Source: a virus. Taken from it: DNA of 41,361 bases. This document shows, piece by piece, positions 1 through 9,543 of this stretch; position 1 is the first letter of the stretch, and each line of letters starts with the position of its first letter. The notes under the pieces are model-generated. The model searched no databases. It saw only the letters and a program-made list of their open reading frames with translations, and had not been told where the DNA came from. The stretch lies in the IMG/VR virus record IMGVR_UViG_3300033150_000112, positions 1-41,361 of that record; one strand, 5' to 3'. A program made the position numbers and the translations under genes.

Positions 1-1
1 A

Positions 2-292
2 ATGAGAGGTGGATTACCTACAGGTGCAGGGTCAGGTAGAGTTAATGGACTTTTAGTTCCTGCAGGTTCTACTTCAGTATATGACCAAATTCTTGGTAAG
101 AACGCTAAGAGACCATTCTTGCACGTTAGATATAGAGCTTCTGAAACTGAAGACAGACGTTACAAGACTTGGATTACAGGTTCTGCAGGTGGAGCAGAAA
201 CTTCTAGCCTAGATGCTATGGAGGTTCACTTCTTATCTGAAAGAGCAGTATGTACTTTAGGTGCAAACAACTTCTTCTTATTCCAAGAGTAA
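2..292 (+). CDS. Major capsid protein, C-terminal fragment (partial)
   Basis: The frame is open from the left edge of the window, so the true start lies upstream; the ATG at position 2 is probably internal. About 96 residues remain. The fragment contains LLVPAGSTSVYDQILG, then a charged stretch (RYRASETEDRRYKTWITG), and ends in CTLGANNFFLFQE. A compact beta-rich end of this type, placed just before ring and tail genes, fits the end of an HK97-fold capsid protein of Bacteroidota podoviruses. A GC-rich hairpin follows the stop, as expected for a highly expressed gene. The call rests on position and general resemblance; another abundant virion protein is possible. Confidence 0.55.
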   Translation: MRGGLPTGAGSGRVNGLLVPAGSTSVYDQILGKNAKRPFLHVRYRASETEDRRYKTWITGSAGGAETSSLDAMEVHFLSERAVCTLGANNFFLFQE

Positions 293-311
293 GAATGAAA
301 ATATGTAATTT

Positions 312-338
312 TTACCCCCGTTGTTGTGACGGGGGTAA
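312..338 (+). terminator. GC-rich hairpin after the capsid gene, probable terminator
   Basis: A perfect 10-bp inverted repeat (TTACCCCCGT / ACGGGGGTAA) encloses a 7-nt loop and lies 19 nt after the stop codon. The following bases are T-rich (ATTATTACTTTTAT) but not a clean T run. It could be a terminator or a 3'-end stability hairpin for the capsid mRNA. Confidence 0.6.
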
Positions 339-375
339 TTATTACTTTTATAAACTTTAATTTAATTTTACTATA

Positions 376-1128
376 ATGAAAAAAAAGACAACAACAAAAG
401 TTGTATTTGCAGATAAGCAATATAAACTTACAAGAGATGTAGCACCTCTTTCTTTTATGCTACCAACAAGACATTCAAGAAGATTCCCACTATTACATTT
501 TGATGAGAACGAAGGAATTAACAGAGAACTTCGTTACGCAAGAAATCAAAAATCACCATTTGTAGATGAGCAAGATGGTAATGCAATATTAGAGCCTGTA
601 ATATTTGAAGATGGATTTTTGTTTGTTAAAAAAGAAAACCAAGTACTCCAACAATTTTTACATTATCACCCATTAAACGGAACAAAGTTTGTTGAGGTTG
701 ACAAAGCTAAAGATGCAGCAGATATTGTAGACCAACTTATGGTTGAGGCTGATGCTTTAACAGAAGCAAAAAAATTATCTCTTGAACAACTAGAGAATGT
801 GTGTAGGGTTTTATTTAATACTAATGTAGATAAACTAACTTCTTCTGAAATGAAAAGAGATGTTTTGGTTTTTGCTAAAAACAATCCTCAAGACTTTTTA
901 GATATTTGTAGTGACCCTGAATTAAAAATAATGGGTACAGTACAATCGTTCTTTGATAAAGGACATTTGGCTTATAGAAAAAGCAAAAAGGAAGTGTGGT
1001 TTAATACACCTACAAACAAAACCAAAATGCTAAACGTACCATTTGGTGCTGATGGATTGGATTTAGTTGTATCATACCTTCAATCTGACGAAGGCATTGA
1101 TGTTTTAAAGCACTTAGAATCTCTATAA
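376..1128 (+). CDS. Unknown virion-region protein, 250 aa
   Basis: I do not recognise this family. The protein begins with a lysine/threonine-rich stretch (MKKKTTTKVVFADKQYKLTR). The middle is mixed and acidic, with the segment LQQFLHYHPLNGTKFVEVDK near residues 90-115. A helical region follows, and the end (FGADGLDLVVSYLQSDEGID) is acidic. No signal peptide or membrane span is visible. It sits between the capsid gene and the ring proteins and is flanked by hairpins on both sides, so it may be transcribed as its own unit. The start follows an AT-rich leader (TTTAATTTTACTATAATG), the usual pattern here. A structural or capsid-associated role is inferred from position only. Confidence 0.7.
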   Translation: MKKKTTTKVVFADKQYKLTRDVAPLSFMLPTRHSRRFPLLHFDENEGINRELRYARNQKSPFVDEQDGNAILEPVIFEDGFLFVKKENQVLQQFLHYHPLNGTKFVEVDKAKDAADIVDQLMVEADALTEAKKLSLEQLENVCRVLFNTNVDKLTSSEMKRDVLVFAKNNPQDFLDICSDPELKIMGTVQSFFDKGHLAYRKSKKEVWFNTPTNKTKMLNVPFGADGLDLVVSYLQSDEGIDVLKHLESL

Positions 1129-1138
1129 ATAAATGTTG

Positions 1139-1146
1139 TATATTTG
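1139..1146 (+). promoter_or_regulatory. Bacteroidota -7 promoter box (TATATTTG)
   Basis: TATATTTG matches the Bacteroidota sigma-A -7 consensus TAnnTTTG and lies 11 nt after the preceding stop. I see no clear -33 TTG at the expected distance. A terminator-like hairpin begins about 13 nt downstream, so a transcript from here would meet it almost at once. Confidence 0.45.
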
Positions 1147-1158
1147 CAGGATAGTGCT

Positions 1159-1184
1159 TACACCAAGTAGGTGTAGGTTTTTTT
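1159..1184 (+). terminator. Hairpin plus T run before the 104-aa gene
   Basis: TACACC (1159-1164) pairs with GGTGTA (1170-1175) around a 5-nt loop, followed by GG and seven T. This is a short but typical intrinsic terminator. It ends the 250-aa gene transcript or attenuates transcription into the next gene. Confidence 0.6.
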
Positions 1185-1205
1185 ACTAATCTTAAATAAT
1201 ATATT

Positions 1206-1520
1206 ATGTTAAAGTATTTAGAATTCGAAACCAAGCAAGGTAAACAACAGGTAGCTGCTGACAGTGTCCTTTTTATTGAAGTACTCAGTGCGGAGGTTGC
1301 TCACATTTACTTAAAGAATGCTAACAATAGTTACTTAGTAGTAAAGGGTGAAAACCTAGAAGACGGTTTTCTTAAAGTAGTTCAAGACGCTCTCTTTATA
1401 GCTGCTACTACTAATTGGATGAAACCAATTGCTGAGGTAGTTTTTGATGGACCTTACTTAGGTATTGGAGTTGAAACTATTAAACTAGAATGCGTACCGT
1501 GCAAAGAAGTTCAGGTTTAA
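1206..1520 (+). CDS. Unknown small virion-region protein, 104 aa
   Basis: I do not recognise this family. The protein is 104 residues with no membrane span. It appears to alternate short beta strands with one helix: YLEFETKQGKQQVAADSVLF at the start, then SYLVVKGENL and GPYLGIGVETIKLECVPC at the end, with two cysteines close to the C-terminus. The gene stands alone between two hairpin terminators (1159-1184 and 1556-1589), which suggests separate dosage control, as for a decoration or head-completion protein. That role is an inference from position. Confidence 0.65.
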   Translation: MLKYLEFETKQGKQQVAADSVLFIEVLSAEVAHIYLKNANNSYLVVKGENLEDGFLKVVQDALFIAATTNWMKPIAEVVFDGPYLGIGVETIKLECVPCKEVQV

Positions 1521-1555
1521 GCTTAATTTAAACTAACCCACGGGATTAACTTAGG

Positions 1556-1589
1556 GACCTCTTCATTTTTGAAGGGGTCTTTTTTTTTT
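1556..1589 (+). terminator. Strong intrinsic terminator
   Basis: A 9-bp stem (GACCTCTTC pairing with GAAGGGGTC, one G-T pair) has a 6-nt loop and is followed by ten T (1580-1589). It separates the 104-aa gene from the tail operon. The promoter for the next gene starts 4 nt later. Confidence 0.85.
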
Positions 1590-1592
1590 AGT

Positions 1593-1600
1593 TATCTTTG
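1593..1600 (+). promoter_or_regulatory. -7 promoter box (TATCTTTG) of the tail operon
   Basis: TATCTTTG matches TAnnTTTG and sits directly after the T run of the terminator, 16 nt before the ATG at 1617. Box, leader and start codon (1593-1619) are almost identical to 36825-36851. It falls inside the upstream extension of the open frame, so it decides the start of the next gene. Confidence 0.65.
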
Positions 1601-1616
1601 TACAAAAGAATTAGAG

Positions 1617-2585
1617 ATGATAAATTCAGTAAGGCAAACAGTAATGTCCATCCTGAATAAAAATAATTACGGATACATATCTCCGTCAGATTTTAACTTA
1701 TATGCTAGACAGGCACAGTTAGATATATTTGAAACATATTTTTATTCATACAACTACCAATTGCAAAAAGAAAATGCAAGACAGTCGGGAACGGGATATG
1801 CGGATATTACAAAAGGTTTAGAAGAAGTTATTGATACTTTTTCTGTTACACTTCCATTATTAAATTCAGGTGGTAATAACTATTTTTTACCCTCATTAAT
1901 TACTACAAGTAATGATTATTATTTAATAAATAAAAATCTTGTATACAATAATGAGTTAGCTGAAGGAACAACAACCGCTACAAACGGTGGTGGTGTGTTG
2001 GTTCAAGACACAACTGCTGATTTTATTTCTGCAGGGGTTCAAGTTGGAGATATAGTTTCTACCGTAACAAACGGTATTACATATAATACCACAATAGTTA
2101 ATGTAGTTAGTTCTACAGATTTAATTGTATCAACTACACCTAACGCAATTGTTTGGAATGCAATAGGAAAAACATATAACATATATTCTGTTAACGATGT
2201 TAAGGAGGCAGAGAAAGTTACGCATAGTAAAATAACAATGCTTAATAACTCTTTGCTAACTAGACCTAACCTTACATACCCTGTGTACATACAAAACGGT
2301 TTGACGGTACAAATACACCCAAACACTGTTGACGGTGTGGGACAGTTGGTTTCTCAATATATTAGATTTCCGTATCCACCAAATTGGACATACGTTAGTT
2401 TAACTAATGGAGAACCTGCGTTTGATGAAACTGCAGTTGATTATCAAGACTTTGAACTACCGAATGATGATGAAGTAAACTTAGTTATGAAAATACTTCA
2501 ATATGCAGGAATGAGTATTAGAGAGATAGCAGCCGTACAGTTTGCGGGAAGCGAAGAAGCACAAAGTGAACAACAAGAAAAATAA
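1617..2585 (+). CDS. Ring / head-tail connector-like virion protein, 322 aa
   Basis: The open frame extends to 1569, but those codons cover a terminator T run and a promoter box, so the start is taken at 1617 (MINSVRQTVMSILNK). The N-terminal 60 residues look helical (PSDFNLYARQAQLDIFETYF), a pattern seen in connector and ring proteins of short-tailed phages. The centre is threonine-rich beta sequence, including a small domain near residues 110-190 with VGDIVSTVTNGITYNTTIV. The C-terminus is helical and acidic. It is first in a close-packed run with the next protein (2 nt gap) and the tail hub. A connector-ring role is inferred from order and fold impression. Confidence 0.6.
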   Translation: MINSVRQTVMSILNKNNYGYISPSDFNLYARQAQLDIFETYFYSYNYQLQKENARQSGTGYADITKGLEEVIDTFSVTLPLLNSGGNNYFLPSLITTSNDYYLINKNLVYNNELAEGTTTATNGGGVLVQDTTADFISAGVQVGDIVSTVTNGITYNTTIVNVVSSTDLIVSTTPNAIVWNAIGKTYNIYSVNDVKEAEKVTHSKITMLNNSLLTRPNLTYPVYIQNGLTVQIHPNTVDGVGQLVSQYIRFPYPPNWTYVSLTNGEPAFDETAVDYQDFELPNDDEVNLVMKILQYAGMSIREIAAVQFAGSEEAQSEQQEK

Positions 2586-2587
2586 TT

Positions 2588-3511
2588 ATGGCATATATAT
2601 CACAATATCAGTACTACGAAAACGGAGGGATTTCTCCTGAAGACTCTAATTGGGGTTCATATCAATATGTTTCTTTAGAAGATATAGTTAATAATTTTAT
2701 GTTAATGTATACAGGGAATCATAGCCTTGTAAATAACGAAGAAAGATATAAGGTATTATTTCACGCAAAGAGAGCAATACAAGAATTAAACTACGATGCC
2801 TTTAAAGAAATTAAAATACTAGAACTTAGTGTTTGTGACACATTGAGATATGTGTTACCATCTGACTATGTAAATTGGGTTAGAATATCTATGTATAAAG
2901 ATGGTATACTTTATCCATTAAGTGAAAACATTCAAACTAATTGGGCAAACGCATACTTACAAGATAGTGATTGCCGTATACTATTTGACATAGACGGTAA
3001 CGCACTAAGTCCTCAAGACTCTACTATAGATTATCAGAGAATAAAAGGTGGTAAAAGGTCTATCTATTTAAATCAAAACTCTCCATATAATGGAAAGGAA
3101 GGTTATTGTTGTGACGGGCAATGGTTTTTTGAATATGGTATTGGTGCTCACTACGGGTTAAATACAGAGACTGCCAACGCTAATCCTACTTTTAAGATTA
3201 ATCCTAAAGGTGGTGTTATTAATTTTAGTTCAGGTATGGCAAATGAACTTTGTGTTTTAGAGTATGTGTCAGACGGTATGGAAAACGGTAATGATAGTTT
3301 AGTTACTGTAAACAAACTGTTTGAAGATTTCATCTATGCAGCAATTGAATTTGCAATACTAGGCTCCAAGGTGGGGGTACAAGAATACATTGTAGCTAGA
3401 CTGAGAAAGCGTAAATCAGCATTGCTTAGAAACGCAAAAATCAGAATAAGTAATATACATCCCGGAAGACTATTACAAAATCTAAGGGGTAGAGATAAGT
3501 GGATAAAGTAA
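2588..3511 (+). CDS. Tail-tube / gp4-gp11-like ring protein, 307 aa
   Basis: Residues about 40-80 form helices (YKVLFHAKRAIQELNYDAFK). A beta segment follows with ILELSVCDTLRYVLPSDYVNWVRI near residues 80-105, then a beta-rich middle and a C-terminal helical part rich in Arg/Lys (VARLRKRKSALLRNAKIRIS). This helix, LPxDYVxWVRI, helix layout is typical of tail-tube/ring proteins of podoviruses (T7 gp11 and P22 gp4 type). It starts 2 nt after the previous stop and ends 1 nt before the hub gene, so the three genes are probably co-translated. The exact ring layer cannot be told from sequence. Confidence 0.65.
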   Translation: MAYISQYQYYENGGISPEDSNWGSYQYVSLEDIVNNFMLMYTGNHSLVNNEERYKVLFHAKRAIQELNYDAFKEIKILELSVCDTLRYVLPSDYVNWVRISMYKDGILYPLSENIQTNWANAYLQDSDCRILFDIDGNALSPQDSTIDYQRIKGGKRSIYLNQNSPYNGKEGYCCDGQWFFEYGIGAHYGLNTETANANPTFKINPKGGVINFSSGMANELCVLEYVSDGMENGNDSLVTVNKLFEDFIYAAIEFAILGSKVGVQEYIVARLRKRKSALLRNAKIRISNIHPGRLLQNLRGRDKWIK

Positions 3512-3512
3512 T

Positions 3513-6500
3513 ATGGCGAATACGACAAGAAATTTTACTCAAGGAAAAATGAATAAGATGGTGGATGAACGTCTTGTCCCTGACGGGCAGTACGTTGATG
3601 CACTAAACATTCGTATGGGTTCTACTGAAGGCTCTGAGATAGGTGTTATAGAAAATTCCAAGGGTAATAACCAACTAACTAGCTTAAGATATTTAAACGC
3701 TAATTTAAGCGGTGCAGCTAAATGTATAGGTGCATTTGAAGATGGTGCATTTGAAACAATGTATTGGTTTGTTCACGACCCCAACTTTGAAGGACCGGGA
3801 ACATTAACAAGTATAGTTGATTTAATTGTTTCCTTTAATACAGAAACACAACTCTTAAGATATCACGTTATTAGTATTGGTGACCCACTAGATGTCACAC
3901 AGACTAAAACCACATTAAACTTTAACTCAGATTACTTAATCACAGGAGTAAATAAGATTGAGAACTTATTGTATTGGACCGATAATTATAACGCACCAAG
4001 ACAGATAAATGTAAATAAAAACTATGCTAATCCTGTTGGGCAAATTGATGGGTTTAGTGCAGAAGAATTGTTGGTTATTAAAAAACCACCTGTTACATCT
4101 CCATTAGTTACACCTGTTGCTACGTCAAGCCAAGATAATTTTTTGGAAGATAGGTTTATAAGCTTTGCATATAGATATAAGTATGCTGACGGAGAGTATT
4201 CCGCTACGTCACAATTTTCAGAGCCAAGTTTTTTACCTAATGCATTTAGATACGATATTAGTACTGCATTAAATTCGGGTATGTTAAATACCACTAACGC
4301 TGCTACTATAAGATATAATTCAGGTGGTCCGTTAGTAAAAGAAGTTGATATTCTTTTTAAGGATATGAATAGTTCTGTAATTAAAGTTATTGAATCACTA
4401 AACAAAGAACAGGTAGGGTTAGCAGATGATACGGAATACAACTTTAATTTTAATAACAGTAAAATATTTACAATTCTGCCTACTTCAGAAATTTTAAGGT
4501 TATATGATAACGTACCGCATTTAGCACAGGCTCAAACAATGATGGGTAACAGGCTAATGTATGGGAATTATTATGAGCAATATGATTTACAAAGAGATTC
4601 TGTACCAACTAAGTTTGAATATACTGTAAGTACATCTCAGGAATCAATAGGTAGAACTGACTTAGAAGGTTTAACCGTTCAAGGAAACTATAGTGTTAAT
4701 GGTGCTCAAGCAATACAGAATAGTGTTGTTGAAGTAGATTTAGATGGATTAGACTTAATACAAGGTGCTACATTAAATATATTAATAAGGTTTGAACACA
4801 GTAGTTGGACAGGACAAGCACCATTCCCTGCTGATGAAACTCAAGAACAAAGTATAGAGTTTACTTATATATTACCTCAAAATTTTTCTTCAGTTTATGA
4901 CTTAGCTAGTTCTGTAGACTTTGCAGAAAAGGTAGGTGTTATAACTAATATACAAACAGTAGATAATGCTTGTAGTGGATTAACATTAACAGATTTATTT
5001 AATTGTACAATTTCAAATGAGTTGTCAGGATTATTTAAATATGAAAGTGGAATAAGTACCACAGGTCAACCTATAGAAATTATTACAACTCCGGGGTCAA
5101 CTAGCATAAAATTACAGTTGTTAGCTATGTCTTTTGTGGATGACCCTACAGGAGCAGCAATTACACAAACTGTATGGGAATACTATAAAATAAACTTAGT
5201 AGATGCAGTCTATCAAGAGTTAGGAGACCCATCAAGTTTACATAGTAATAGAGGGTATGAGATTGGTATAGTTTATATGGATGAGTTCAATAGAGCGACA
5301 TCTGCACAAGTTAGTTTAAATAACAACGTGCACGTTCCCTGTTCTGCATCTGAATTTAAAAATACAATTAATGTAAATATACCAACATCACAACTAGCAC
5401 CATCTTGGGCAACTAGGTATAAGTTTGTAATAAAACCTGATAAGGAAATTTATAATACAATATATTCACAATTCTTTTTTAGAGACCCTGCTAGTGGAGC
5501 GGATTACTTTTTATTAGAAGGTCAGAACTCACAAAAAATAGAACTTGGCGATGAGTTAATTGTAAAGAAAGATACACAAGGTCCAAGAGATAATTGTACA
5601 TATACAACGGTTCTTGAAAAAGATGCTAAAACAAAAGACTTTTTGGACCCTAAACCCGTTGATATAAATGGTGAGGATATTCCTGTTCCGGCAGGGACAT
5701 ATATGAAATTAAGAGCAAACAACTTTTCTACCGAAGTAGGGGACTTGCCGGTTGTTGCTTATGGTGAAAAAAATAATAACGGAAGTGGTTGTAGGTCTGT
5801 TAACTACCCTGTAGACACAGAGGACCCAAGTAACCCCGGTCAATATATAGACTATAGTTTACCGGCAGGTACTAAAGTTAGTATGAAGCTGAGAGGATAT
5901 AGAAGGGGTAATGAAGATAAGTTATTTGGGAATGTCCCTAAAAAAATATGGCAAGTAGACACCATCTTTACTGCTTCTCAGGAGTATAGTAACTTTAAAT
6001 CTTGGTTTGAAGGAGACAATATTGCCGGTGCATTAAGTGGACTTGCAACCGATGAGGGGACGGGTGTCGATGGACCTAATTATAGTAACAACTATCAATC
6101 TGCAAGTAATAGACCTTGTAGTGTTGGTAATGTTTACACTAACTTTTATCAATCCGGAGGAAGAACATATTTTGTTTTTAAAGCAATGAAAGGGTATGGT
6201 GGAAGCAACAAAAATTCTAGAGCAAGAGTTGATATTGAAGTTATTCGTGCAAGTGGATTAACTGTTTTTGAAACACTACCCCAAGATGCATCACCGGATT
6301 TATGGTATGAGTCTTCAAAATCTTACCCTATTAATACCTCAACAGGAGAACACTTAGGTAATGTGCAGGACCAAGATATTGCAACCAATACACCTGCCTT
6401 AATTAAAACTGCATTTTTTAATTGTTATTCTTTTGGTAATGGAGTGGAAAGTTGGAAAATTCAAGACTCAATTATTGGTAAAGAATTAGTCTTAGGCAAC

Positions 6501-8351
6501 AGAGCATTTACAACAACGGCTCAAGATTATAAAGAAGAACACAGGTTCGCAGACATTACATATAGTGGTGTCTATAATGCTGAATCAAACATAAATAAGC
6601 TTAACGAATTTAATGCAGGTCTTTTAAACTTTAAAGCTTTAGAGCAATCGTTTGGACCTGTTCAAAAATTATTTGCAAGAGAAACAGATATACTTACATT
6701 ACAGGAGGATAAAATTTCTTATGTGTTGTCAGGTAAAAATTTACTATCTGATGCAGGTGGAGGTAATGCACTGACATCTGTACCTGAAGTATTGGGAACT
6801 CAGATAGCTAGAATAGAAGATTTTGGTATAAGTCATAACCCTGAAAGCTTTGCTATTTGGGGACCTGATAAATATTTTACTGACGGAAAGCGTGGGGTGG
6901 TTATACAACTCACAGGTTCTTCTGCACAAAACGAAAGGTTAAAAGTTATATCAGCAGATGGTATGAGACCTTGGTTTAGAGATTTGTTTAATGATAGTTT
7001 GTTTACCCAAAAGCTTGGTGGCTATGATACTTATATGAATGAGTATGTATTAGCTGCAAACTGCACACCTATTCCTCAGGAGATTGAGTGTACTGAGTGT
7101 GGTATTACACAACAGATTATTCTACAAAATCAAAAAGAGGTCTTTGAGTATTGTGTTGATGTTGGTGAAACCATAGGGCAAGTAGATATTGATTACAGTG
7201 TAAACAATTTAACCGGCACTTTTAAAATAGATGCTGAGTACGGTCTACAGAATGTAACTACAGGAAATGTAACTACAGGTGGCACCTTAAGTTTTAATAA
7301 GAATTTAATATTAAATCAAGAGGCGAATATAACACTACAGACAACAGGCTACGCTATTATTACATTGACGGTAAAGTGTCCTCAAGCAGATATAATTACA
7401 ATTAGATTAGTACATTTAAATAGTTCAGCAGACACAGGTTTAAGTATTCACGATGAATATCGTTGGGTTGATGGTGTATTTATTTCTCCGCTTCAATCTG
7501 AAGAGGTTACAATGGTAAACGGTACATATCCAATTGTATCTTTATTTCAAGATATAACAGGTCCTCAAGGCGGTGGTGTTATACCAACAGATGGTTCTAT
7601 TGTTTCTATGTTTTCTAATAGTATTGGCTCAGATGATTATGTGTTTAATCCTAATCAGGATGATTTTAAATACCTAAGAACTGACACTGTGTATAATAAT
7701 AATTCAGCAGATATAATTGCTTTGTTATCCGCTTCAAGTCAAGCTACACCAATAAACCCACCGGCTAACGGTAATACTGCATATTATGCAGACTTTACAA
7801 TGCCTAATACGGGACAATATTTATACTTAATTTGGGACTTCAGAACAAGCACCGCATTAGACTTGTGTTATGGTACAAGTCCAACAGAAGCTTGTTGTAG
7901 TTGTGAGGGTTCAGGACCGGGGTCTACAGTTTGGGGATTATCAGATTGTGTCACAGGTGACCTTGTAATTATAGAAGACCCTAACAATCTTTATAGTGTA
8001 AATGATGTGGTTCAATACCAAACTACTACGGGTGGAACAATTAAGTGTGGTGAAATATTAGCACCTTCAGTATTAACCCCTACCGGAACTTTATATGGTA
8101 CAGGTGTATCTTATGTTTGTGGTGACACATTACATTGTAATATACCTGACCCAAGTGGTGCGGGTTGTACATCTTATACATTATCAACCTCTTCACCCCA
8201 AGCACAAAGTTTTTCATACACTGCGTGTGATGGAACTGCAGCAGGTGGAGCAATAGGAGGTGTAGGTGGATATGACCAAGAAACAATATGTGCTCAAACA
8301 GGCACCGTAGACCCGGGATTAAATTCAATAGGAACTAATGGGTCTTGTTAA
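3513..8351 (+). CDS. Tail hub / large tail protein, 1612 aa
   Basis: The N-terminus (RNFTQGKMNKMVDERLVP, then GQYVDALNIRMGSTEGSE) is a widely shared opening of large tail proteins of Bacteroidota and marine podoviruses, in which a beta-propeller-like body forms the tail hub (P22 gp10-like position). Residues 1-1150 are long, beta-rich and threonine/asparagine-rich. Near residue 1190 a cysteine pair motif (ECTECG) opens a beta-sandwich-like region of about 110 residues. The last ~160 residues form a cysteine-rich module that includes GDLVII, DVVQY, KCGEI and VCGDTLHC and ends GTNGSC. The same module recurs at the end of the next protein. It probably forms the distal tail with receptor-facing domains. 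Confidence 0.7.
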   Translation: MANTTRNFTQGKMNKMVDERLVPDGQYVDALNIRMGSTEGSEIGVIENSKGNNQLTSLRYLNANLSGAAKCIGAFEDGAFETMYWFVHDPNFEGPGTLTSIVDLIVSFNTETQLLRYHVISIGDPLDVTQTKTTLNFNSDYLITGVNKIENLLYWTDNYNAPRQINVNKNYANPVGQIDGFSAEELLVIKKPPVTSPLVTPVATSSQDNFLEDRFISFAYRYKYADGEYSATSQFSEPSFLPNAFRYDISTALNSGMLNTTNAATIRYNSGGPLVKEVDILFKDMNSSVIKVIESLNKEQVGLADDTEYNFNFNNSKIFTILPTSEILRLYDNVPHLAQAQTMMGNRLMYGNYYEQYDLQRDSVPTKFEYTVSTSQESIGRTDLEGLTVQGNYSVNGAQAIQNSVVEVDLDGLDLIQGATLNILIRFEHSSWTGQAPFPADETQEQSIEFTYILPQNFSSVYDLASSVDFAEKVGVITNIQTVDNACSGLTLTDLFNCTISNELSGLFKYESGISTTGQPIEIITTPGSTSIKLQLLAMSFVDDPTGAAITQTVWEYYKINLVDAVYQELGDPSSLHSNRGYEIGIVYMDEFNRATSAQVSLNNNVHVPCSASEFKNTINVNIPTSQLAPSWATRYKFVIKPDKEIYNTIYSQFFFRDPASGADYFLLEGQNSQKIELGDELIVKKDTQGPRDNCTYTTVLEKDAKTKDFLDPKPVDINGEDIPVPAGTYMKLRANNFSTEVGDLPVVAYGEKNNNGSGCRSVNYPVDTEDPSNPGQYIDYSLPAGTKVSMKLRGYRRGNEDKLFGNVPKKIWQVDTIFTASQEYSNFKSWFEGDNIAGALSGLATDEGTGVDGPNYSNNYQSASNRPCSVGNVYTNFYQSGGRTYFVFKAMKGYGGSNKNSRARVDIEVIRASGLTVFETLPQDASPDLWYESSKSYPINTSTGEHLGNVQDQDIATNTPALIKTAFFNCYSFGNGVESWKIQDSIIGKELVLGNRAFTTTAQDYKEEHRFADITYSGVYNAESNINKLNEFNAGLLNFKALEQSFGPVQKLFARETDILTLQEDKISYVLSGKNLLSDAGGGNALTSVPEVLGTQIARIEDFGISHNPESFAIWGPDKYFTDGKRGVVIQLTGSSAQNERLKVISADGMRPWFRDLFNDSLFTQKLGGYDTYMNEYVLAANCTPIPQEIECTECGITQQIILQNQKEVFEYCVDVGETIGQVDIDYSVNNLTGTFKIDAEYGLQNVTTGNVTTGGTLSFNKNLILNQEANITLQTTGYAIITLTVKCPQADIITIRLVHLNSSADTGLSIHDEYRWVDGVFISPLQSEEVTMVNGTYPIVSLFQDITGPQGGGVIPTDGSIVSMFSNSIGSDDYVFNPNQDDFKYLRTDTVYNNNSADIIALLSASSQATPINPPANGNTAYYADFTMPNTGQYLYLIWDFRTSTALDLCYGTSPTEACCSCEGSGPGSTVWGLSDCVTGDLVIIEDPNNLYSVNDVVQYQTTTGGTIKCGEILAPSVLTPTGTLYGTGVSYVCGDTLHCNIPDPSGAGCTSYTLSTSSPQAQSFSYTACDGTAAGGAIGGVGGYDQETICAQTGTVDPGLNSIGTNGSC

Positions 8352-8367
8352 AATATAAAATTAAATT

Positions 8368-9543
8368 ATGGCTACATACTATTTAGACGGAACAACACTA
8401 ACAAATTCAACATCTATATTTCAGGATGCGGGTTTGACTATTTGTGCAGCAGATGGTTTTTATTCAGATGGTGTTATTAGTAGAGAATTGTCAGGGTGTG
8501 TTTTACTACCCGGTCAAACTTGTGGTACTTGTGCTCAACCTTGTGATGGTACTATATCTGCAAATCAGAATCAGGGTGCCTTTATTTTAGATATCGACCT
8601 AGGAGGAACAAGTACTGATACAGGAGCGGCAATAATTACATTTAATCCTGCTAGTATACCTGATGGTATTATAGTAACTTATGATAGTTCAAGCTACAAT
8701 AAATTGGTTTCACCTACCGAAGGTGTTTTACAAGCAAATAATGCGGGGGTTCCTGATGTAACTGTTCCAACATTTATTGGAAATACAGGTAATCAAGGTA
8801 ACTGTAATGGAGGTAGTCCGGGTAGTATATTGGGTACTTACTCTTTAAATGAATCAGAATATCTAAATGGTCAATTTACTCCTACAGGAAATACACAAAC
8901 AATTACTATTACTCCTACAGGTGCACAACTAACAGGTAATTCTCCCGGTAACTGTAAGATGGTTATACCAAAACCACAAGCATCCCCAAGTATTATGCAA
9001 ATACAAGTATATGGTCCTTGTGGCTCAACTGCTTGGTCGTTGTCTGTTGATTGTCCAACTAAGCTAGATTCTTTTCAGGGAAGCGTAACACTTGGTGATG
9101 TACAATGTAATATAAATCCTTCCCAAACTTATTACCACGTTCCGGTAAACGGAACTGCAGCAAACCCCGCATTGTACGATATGATATTTATTGATATTGA
9201 TGGTGTTACACCTGCTTCAGATGGGTTTATAAATTTAGTTGGCGAACCACATCCTTGGATTCAAATTCAAGATGGTGTTGTAATAAACACAGGAACTTGT
9301 GTTCCTAATGGATATAGACTACAAGAATGTTGTGACGGAGATTTATATATGGCATCAAATTCTACTTACGGAGGATTTGGTTTAGGTGATGTAGTTCAGT
9401 TTAAAGAAGGTGCTCAAGGTACAGGAGCAGAGAAATGTGCGACAGTAGTGGCTTTAATAAATAGTGCTACCTTTGATTCAGTAATTCAATCCGGTGTTGC
9501 TTACGCTTGTGATGACACTGTTCACTGTCCGGTTTGTCCTTAA
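8368..9543 (+). CDS. Cysteine-rich tail protein, 391 aa
   Basis: The first 60 residues (YYLDGTTLTNSTSIFQDAG, GFYSDGVISREL, CGTCAQPC) look like a small beta domain common in tail fibre proteins of marine phages. The middle is low-complexity beta sequence rich in Gly, Thr, Asn and Pro. The last 75 residues repeat the cysteine module at the end of the hub protein: GDL, DVVQF, EKCATV, GVAYACDDTVHC, then CPVCP. It lies 16 nt after the hub gene and 11 nt before the next gene. It probably assembles with the hub as a tail tip or host-recognition protein; that is an inference. Confidence 0.6.
   Translation: MATYYLDGTTLTNSTSIFQDAGLTICAADGFYSDGVISRELSGCVLLPGQTCGTCAQPCDGTISANQNQGAFILDIDLGGTSTDTGAAIITFNPASIPDGIIVTYDSSSYNKLVSPTEGVLQANNAGVPDVTVPTFIGNTGNQGNCNGGSPGSILGTYSLNESEYLNGQFTPTGNTQTITITPTGAQLTGNSPGNCKMVIPKPQASPSIMQIQVYGPCGSTAWSLSVDCPTKLDSFQGSVTLGDVQCNINPSQTYYHVPVNGTAANPALYDMIFIDIDGVTPASDGFINLVGEPHPWIQIQDGVVINTGTCVPNGYRLQECCDGDLYMASNSTYGGFGLGDVVQFKEGAQGTGAEKCATVVALINSATFDSVIQSGVAYACDDTVHCPVCP

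Noticed and set aside
1569-1616. Upstream extension of the ring-protein frame
   Set aside because: It covers a terminator T run and the TATCTTTG promoter box; the coding start is the ATG at 1617.
4022-4441. 139-aa minus-strand frame opposite the tail hub gene
   Set aside because: It lies wholly inside a well supported plus-strand gene and shows no start context or family likeness; it is a shadow frame.
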